Positions 29,551 to 34,034 of a stretch of 34,034 bases of DNA are shown here, in pieces. The stretch lies in assembly GCF_000003815.2 (NCBI RefSeq), contig NC_049996.1:15824427-15858460 (forward strand). The letters are read 5' to 3'. Positions within the stretch are counted from its first letter, which is position 1, and the number at the start of each line of letters is the position of its first letter. The notes under the pieces were generated by a model. That model had not been told where the DNA came from, searched no databases, and saw only the letters and a program-made list of their open reading frames with translations. Source of the DNA: Branchiostoma floridae. Taxonomy: Eukaryota; Chordata; Leptocardii; Amphioxiformes; Branchiostomatidae. A program made the translations under genes and the position numbers.

Positions 29551-29610
29551 AATTGATGCGCATTATTATAGAGTTGGTATCATCACCATTGGCCCAAAGG
29601 TGCAACCAAT

Positions 29611-29772
29611 AAACCGATCCCAAAACCCCGCCCCTGTTCGATCATGGTTCTATTTCGAACACCTCCGTCAAAAATAGCCATTTCTGTCCCGTTGTGGCAG
29701 TTTTTGACGGAGGTGTTCGAAATAGAATGGAGGGTTCTATTTGTTCGATATGGCGTTCGACAGGATCATTCC
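29611..29772 (+). mobile_element. GGACCGATCC foldback MITE, copy 4
   Basis: 162-bp copy in the same orientation as 28215, with slightly mutated ends (AAACCGATCC and GGATCATTCC) and an intact hairpin, TTCGAACACCTCCGTCAAAA and TTTTTGACGGAGGTGTTCGA. It lies between the two halves of the decayed duplication. Confidence 0.88.
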
Positions 29773-29779
29773 ATTGCAA

Positions 29780-29920
29780 GATGCTAAATGTGCCGCTCCC
29801 TTTACAGTGCCAATGTTTCATACCTGACGAATGGTCTAACTCTCGCCGTAAAGCGTAATGCTGTTTACGAATTTGGTGGGTCCATTTGAAATAACGACAC
29901 CGGATGCTCTTAAGGCCTTC
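29780..29920 (+). repeat. Decayed duplication, right copy
   Basis: Partner of 29370-29550, more diverged and with deletions. Confidence 0.55.
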
Positions 29921-31725
29921 AGCTGAGACCAGTCAGATGTTCCGCCTTTACCTCCCCATCCCAGGCGATTTTAGGCGCATTTTTCACCGACGCTAGCAAT
30001 TTAGCTCCATTTTTGTCTTCACCCAAGGCCATGTCCTACCATAAAACATGGGGAAACGGAACCTTAACTCGGTAATATAGTGAGAAGACTTCGTTACAGA
30101 GCGCAGAGGTCGATATGGGCTCTCAGGACAGGCGGATGTGGGTCGAAGCTTCTACTAACTCTTTGGAGGACACTTTCTTGTTATCTCCGGAAATTTCCGA
30201 TGGGGGTACTGATTTTGGATGTGTTTGTGTGGAGCACTTAGATACTTTGCATGAATTTGAATGAGTTTTGGTATGAGGGTAGTTATTGAGATTCTGAAGA
30301 AATATGACGATCTTGGACCCCTTAGCAATTGTTTTTTTTTCAACATTACCATCATTACAGACAGACACCCCCTTCCTGAAGGTAGTGTGGAATAGTCCAT
30401 ATCAGCGCTTCCCGACGAAGAGCCCTTTGTGGAAAAGGGAATTGGAGGATCACTTAAAATAAGATAATATGTTAAAGAGTCGGATTGTAGGAATATGTCG
30501 CCCTTCCATTAAATGATCATTATCTCATATCAAATCATAGCCTCACTCTCTTTTATAAGATTCTGAGCGTATCCTAAAAGACTAGAATCAAAAGCTGTCT
30601 ATACTGTAATGCTGTAAGCTACCATCATGTATGAAAAAGGAGATTTACCGTTAGCGATATTGTTTCCACTCCACTCCACTATAGCGGCGTGTCCTAAGCA
30701 CCAGTTCACAAGGATTCTAAAGGGCAGAAGGGTAAAATGCACAAATCCATTCGCATTATTAGGTAATGAATATACCCGATCCAGCCCGTAGAGACTGTAC
30801 GGAAATCCATACTTTAAGCCCATTTTGCGCGCTACTGGGTCGTTAACAAGGCTCGGTCGACTCGCTGTCTGCGTTTGCCGTTAAAATATTTAGTTTTCCG
30901 ATGTCTATGGCCGCATAGGAGCCTAAAAGTTACCTTCTAAATATATTCTATATATATCAGCGACCTTCAGTTTGAATTAGTCAAAAATTCGATGTATCAA
31001 TTGATTATGTTTTGTTGCATCCGCAAAAAGTCCACGCCAAATGTCAGCCACGAAAACAATACGTGGAAAAGATATGAAGTAGCCTCGGATGGGATTTGTG
31101 CAAATGTCAGGAGAAATGGCATGAAATACCACCCACACGGCCTCTCCGTCATCATATGAACGGGGAGTGACGTTATAACACGGGTTTATACAGGTGAGAC
31201 AGGTAACGGTTGAGTAACAGTAGAACCGTGCTCCCATTGGAGTAACGTGCGTGTAAGGTCAGAGAAGGGTCGGTGGTATTAACTTCAAGACGAGGTATTT
31301 GATGGGAGTGTTACAAGCCTGAAGAATTGGTAAGATTTCCCTCGCCGTCTCGCATTGTAGACTCCGTGCCTCGCGGGTACAGCTAACCTTTTTGAAGCGG
31401 CGTCAAATTGCAGCAGTTCTCTGTAAAATATGGCCGGATGGTCTACCGCTGCCATTGCATAAAGCAGTAACTAACACAACACAGTTTATCATATAGACGG
31501 GTTCGGTTAGGGTCATGTGAGGTTTCAAGTTTGCCTTAGAAAAGTTCTAAGTCGTTACTTTTTCTCTTCATCTGCAATATCTTTTAGTGGTTTGTTAAGC
31601 CGGCGTCTCGTCAACTTTAGGCCGAGTTCCGGTCGAAAACTTTCGAGCTCGCAGACATTCGTCGGGCGAACTGTTTTCTTGCTATATATGTGACACCTGA
31701 TTTATAAACCGATAGCACATAAAAG
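29921..31725. other. Long gene-free stretch with unrecognised minus-strand frames
   Basis: Minus-strand frames at 30823-30599 (74 codons, begins MGLKYGFPYSLYGLDRVY) and 31237-30977 (86 codons, begins MGARFYCYSTVTC) have mixed composition and are not in repeats. I recognise neither, and no clean splice signals link them. They are the best places in this part to test for transcription, but chance is likely. Confidence 0.3.
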
Positions 31726-31729
31726 ACCC

Positions 31730-31995
31730 AAACCTACACCACTTACTTCCTTCCATAAGAGCTACATGTATCTACCTCTAAAAAAATGCGACCATAGCAT
31801 ATCCAGAACGAAAGAGCTCAAACCGAAAATTCCACTGCAGTACCTTAGAAAGCCGCTTGGTGTCTATTATCGAACCTGACATTTGTTTTTTTCGACGCCT
31901 ACCCACCTACCAAATATCACGAGTATCCATCAATGGCTTATTAATACCATCCACAGACAAAAGCACCTACAACATAACCTTCTTGTCGAAGGTAA
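31730..31995 (+). mobile_element. CA-tail dispersed repeat, copy C
   Basis: AGCATATCCAGAACGAAAGA, CCACTGCAGTACC, AAGCCGCTTGG, TATTATCGAACCTGAC and CTACCCACCTACCAAATATC. The 3' side reads AACATAACCTTCTTGTCGAA instead of a CA tract, as in copy B. The 72-codon frame across it is a repeat translation. Confidence 0.65.
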
Positions 31996-32278
31996 ATGCC
32001 CTTCGTAACACGAATACAGCATACTCACTCAAGCAATTGGATATGATTTTGGAAACGTTCAGGCGTTTCAGGTAGCATCCATTCCTGTCAAGACTACAGA
32101 ATAGCAAAGTAAATGTTAAATTTAACGCGTGTGCGTTAGTCATGTTACGCTCTATTTTTATAAACATGGCTGAGACGTGAGACCACGGGGGAGATTAGCA
32201 CAGAAACCGCCACCTGCGTCCTCATGCTGTAAGTGGGTTGAAGTGTAAGGTAACGCGGCGGAGTCAGATGATAAGTAA

Positions 32279-32472
32279 TACTGTAAATGTATTTAAGTTC
32301 GCAGGGATTTAATTTCGCGGTAGCGAAAAAAGGACTTTTCGCGGTGGTTTTAAGTTTGCGGTAGCACCATGCACTGTAGTCTCTTATCACCATGGGAAAA
32401 TGTTCGCGGTGAAGCGGCCACCGCGAAAACCGCGAACATTGAACCACCGCAAAAGTTTCTGCCTTTACAGTA
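32279..32472 (+). mobile_element. TTCGCGG-rich MITE, copy 2
   Basis: TACTGTAAATG at the left and CTTTACAGTA at the right form terminal inverted repeats. The interior matches the inverse of 25250-25459. TA lies at each end and could be a TA target duplication. A minus-strand frame of 100 codons is an element translation. Confidence 0.82.
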
Positions 32473-32545
32473 ATACCAGCTCAAAAAAGAACAAGAAACA
32501 GCCATGCACCAGAGTTACTAACCTAGGATTGATGTGTTAAAAAAT

Positions 32546-32766
32546 TCGTATATTCCCAGAACTATCGTAGAGTGGAACTTGTTATCACGGACTGTAGGGG
32601 CATATTCGTTGGACAGAGCATTTACAGATAGATGTGCACAGGTTAGGTGTGACGGGTCCTTCAGTGTGATATAACCAGCTGCTGCCGCGCCGCGTGCCTG
32701 TGAAGCTGGTGTGTTACTCCAAAGGATGGCGTGGTAATACCGGCTATATCGATACAGATACAGATG
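32546..32766 (+). mobile_element. Non-LTR retrotransposon 3' end with ORF2 C-terminus, copy 3
   Basis: The plus-strand frame reads PRTIVEWNLLSRTVGAYSLD and ends at TAA (about 32678-32680). It is clearly the same protein end as at 2456-2262, and WN matches the LINE consensus better. Then come ACCAGCTGCTGCCGCGCC, AAGCTGGTGTGTTACTCC, ACCGGCTATATCG and GATACAGATACAG (tail 32748-32766). This copy shows best that the tandem units at 14732-16038 are LINE tails. Confidence 0.75.
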
Positions 32767-32955
32767 ATTATCCTGTCAAAAACACGCTCATAATGCTGTC
32801 CAACTACGGTAAAGGAGGAGGCTTTTATTCTGGGCACGGGGCAGCTGATGACGTCACGTCCACGTCATCTCACGTGTCCTGGTGGTCATTTGACCCTGAT
32901 GAAGGCTATAGTGCCGAGACAGAACTCTGTTTAGATATTTTGAATAAACGGTAAA
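32767..32955 (+). CDS. Low-confidence candidate terminal exon, unrecognised
   Basis: Open from the GATACA tail through YPVKNTLIMLSNYGKGGGF, YSGHGAADDVTSTSSHVSWW and FDPDEGYSAETELCLDILNK to TAA at 32953-32955. The mixed composition, acidic end and absence of simple repeats look more coding-like than most frames here. An AG precedes it in the tail (GATACAG), a possible acceptor without a good pyrimidine tract. AATAAA lies inside the last codons. I do not recognise the family. It could be an exon, a fragment of a coding element, or chance. Confidence 0.25.
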
Positions 32956-32976
32956 CCGCCTTCGGCAATACACCAC
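32953..32976 (-). repeat. Inverted fragment of the LINE tail
   Basis: TAAACCGCCTTCGGCAATAC followed by ACCACA is the inverse of the tail unit (GGTGTGTTACGCCGAAGG, GGTTATA). It lies 187 bp from the plus-oriented tail at 32766, so the candidate exon sits between opposed tail sequences. Confidence 0.6.
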
Positions 32977-33009
32977 AGTTTTGTACAAGCTGTGTAGGAC
33001 AATGCCGTT

Positions 33010-33260
33010 GAAAGTTTGATCCACTCACACTTGGTTAGACCCCTACTTTTTTTACAAGTCCGATGGGTTCTGTAGCATGCTCGGGGTGTTTTAGCATTTT
33101 ATCCGGGAGACGGCCCTAACCGAAGCTAGGCGCTCATTTTCACCAGAGTGAAGTGAGCAAATTCGAATCGTGAAAAGTGTTTCTCCCATGTCGGTGTCAC
33201 CATGTCGGTGGCATGTCAGATTCGAACCAAGGACCTCTGGACCCTGAGCCATGCTCCCTG
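33010..33260 (-). mobile_element. tRNA-derived SINE, nearly full copy
   Basis: On the minus strand: a head with B box GGTTCGAATC (33219-33228), a core containing AAACACTTTTCACGATTCG, CACTTCACTCTGGTGAAAAT and GCCTAGCTTCGGTTAGGGCC, then a tail containing GTAGGGGTCTAACC and GTGTGAGTGGATC. The A box is decayed. It unites the fragments at 6451-6540 and 7012-7090 and shares part of the core of 17350-17580. No coding capacity. Confidence 0.7.
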
Positions 33261-33784
33261 ACCCCGACGTGAACACGACGCTCCAAAATCTTCAATCACG
33301 TTGGAAAAATCATGCACTAAAGGGCTAATTGCATGTACATTCTCAAAGTCTAAGAGTAGAAAATAGAGTGTATAATCAAGTGTATAATCAAGTATATGAT
33401 ACAATGTATACTATTGTCAGGTTTGACTTCTTCTTTACAGGCAGTGGTTAATGAACAGTCCCACGTTTTGTATAATGATTGGATTTTTTGCTTTTAGTAG
33501 AAATATAGTCTTTTGGTGATCTCCTAAATGGTAAAAGCTTGGTGAAATTGTGGCAACTGTTTGAAATCTTGTTTCTTTCAGCTTCGTACACTGACTACTA
33601 AAATGTATTTAATCAATGTTCTCGTAGCAAACCATGGTTATTCCCCTCGTTAAGTCTCGGTAAGGACCGCCCGCTGCCGTGAGATTGTTAGCGGCGCACG
33701 CATGGATTAACAACCCGGGGTGAGGTCAATTATAGAGGAGAGAGAGCGCACTGCACTGCTGCGTGCGTAACAAGGCCATGAACC
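33261..33784. other. Gene-free stretch, nothing recognised
   Basis: Contains a short tandem run of TGTATAATCAAG near 33370-33395 and no credible frame. Confidence 0.4.
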
Positions 33785-33965
33785 AAAACATGTCAAACAA
33801 GACCATAGCATGTCCAGCTCAAAAGATACAAAAATCGAAGTTCTGATGCAGTACCAAGATCACACACCAGGGGCCCAAAATCGACCCTGACCTTCATCTT
33901 CCCAACACCTACCCACATATCCTAAATATCATTACAATCTATCTATGGTGACCACAAATATCCGG

Positions 33966-33967
<2 letters not shown>
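33785..33967 (+). mobile_element. CA-tail dispersed repeat, copy D
   Basis: AGCATGTCCAGCTCAAAAGA, CTGATGCAGTACC, AGGGGCCCAAAATCGACC, CAACACCTACCCACATATCC and AATATCATTACAATC match copies A-C, and the copy runs directly into (CA)n. With copy A it defines the CA tail. Confidence 0.72.

Positions 33968-34034
<67 letters not shown>
33968..34034. repeat. (CA)n microsatellite at window end
   Basis: At least 67 bp of perfect AC repeat, continuing past the window. It forms the 3' tail of copy D of the dispersed family. Confidence 0.97.

Noticed and set aside
30599-31237. Two minus-strand ATG frames (74 and 86 codons) as exons of one gene
   Set aside because: No matching splice sites or domain found; kept only as places to test for transcription.

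Overview
This window looks like intergenic or intronic DNA from an animal nuclear genome, most probably a lancelet (Branchiostoma). The grounds are recognition of repeat families I associate with amphioxus, such as the element tail carrying GGTGTGTTACGCCGAAGG followed by GATACA repeats. Other grounds are many long dinucleotide and tetranucleotide microsatellites, dense short DNA transposons, tRNA-derived SINE pieces, a 100-N scaffold gap (16039-16138) and the absence of any long open reading frame. The species cannot be fixed from the sequence alone.

I see no gene that I can name. The longer open frames either run through microsatellites and transposon repeats or lack recognisable domains. 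Two short stretches (about 4600-4803 and 32767-32955, both +) have protein-like composition and are given as low-confidence candidate exons. A decayed THAP-like zinc finger lies inside a 985-bp DNA transposon at 14889-15873.

Layout. 1-2460: two minus-strand 3' ends of a non-LTR retrotransposon with a GATACA tail. 2660-3030: a dispersed repeat ending in a long (GT)n. 3034-4567: a tandem satellite whose later units each carry a pogo-like MITE while the first unit keeps the empty site. 4800-7200: short tandem repeats, GATA/GA tracts, SINE pieces and (AC)n. 7838-9060: repeated modules. 9280-9890: the CA-tail family and a complex CA tract. 10560-12304: two foldback MITEs and a TTAA-flanked element. 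13127-13254: a hairpin MITE. 14732-16038: a nested locus in which a tandem array of retrotransposon tails is interrupted by the THAP-bearing transposon and by a 23-nt hairpin insertion. 17350-18047: a SINE and one hAT-like end. 18650-19610: a TC-rich tract and a LINE 3' end with a CAAA tail. 20126-20577: a hAT-like element with an 8-bp flanking repeat. 21490-22990: two tandem repeats. 23190-24110: a duplicated segment 648 bp apart. 25217-26172: a TTCGCGG-rich MITE with a paralogous empty site nearby, then a long hairpin MITE. 26266-28210: a dimeric satellite. 28215-29920: two more foldback MITEs and a decayed duplication. 31730-34034: CA-tail family copies, a second TTCGCGG MITE, a third LINE end and a minus-strand SINE, finishing in (CA)n.

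The elements do not form a pathway. The value of the window is as a record of insertion order. Several elements interrupt other repeats so that both filled and empty states are visible, which fixes termini and target duplications without an outgroup. I found no RNA gene, CRISPR array, operon or clear novel gene system.
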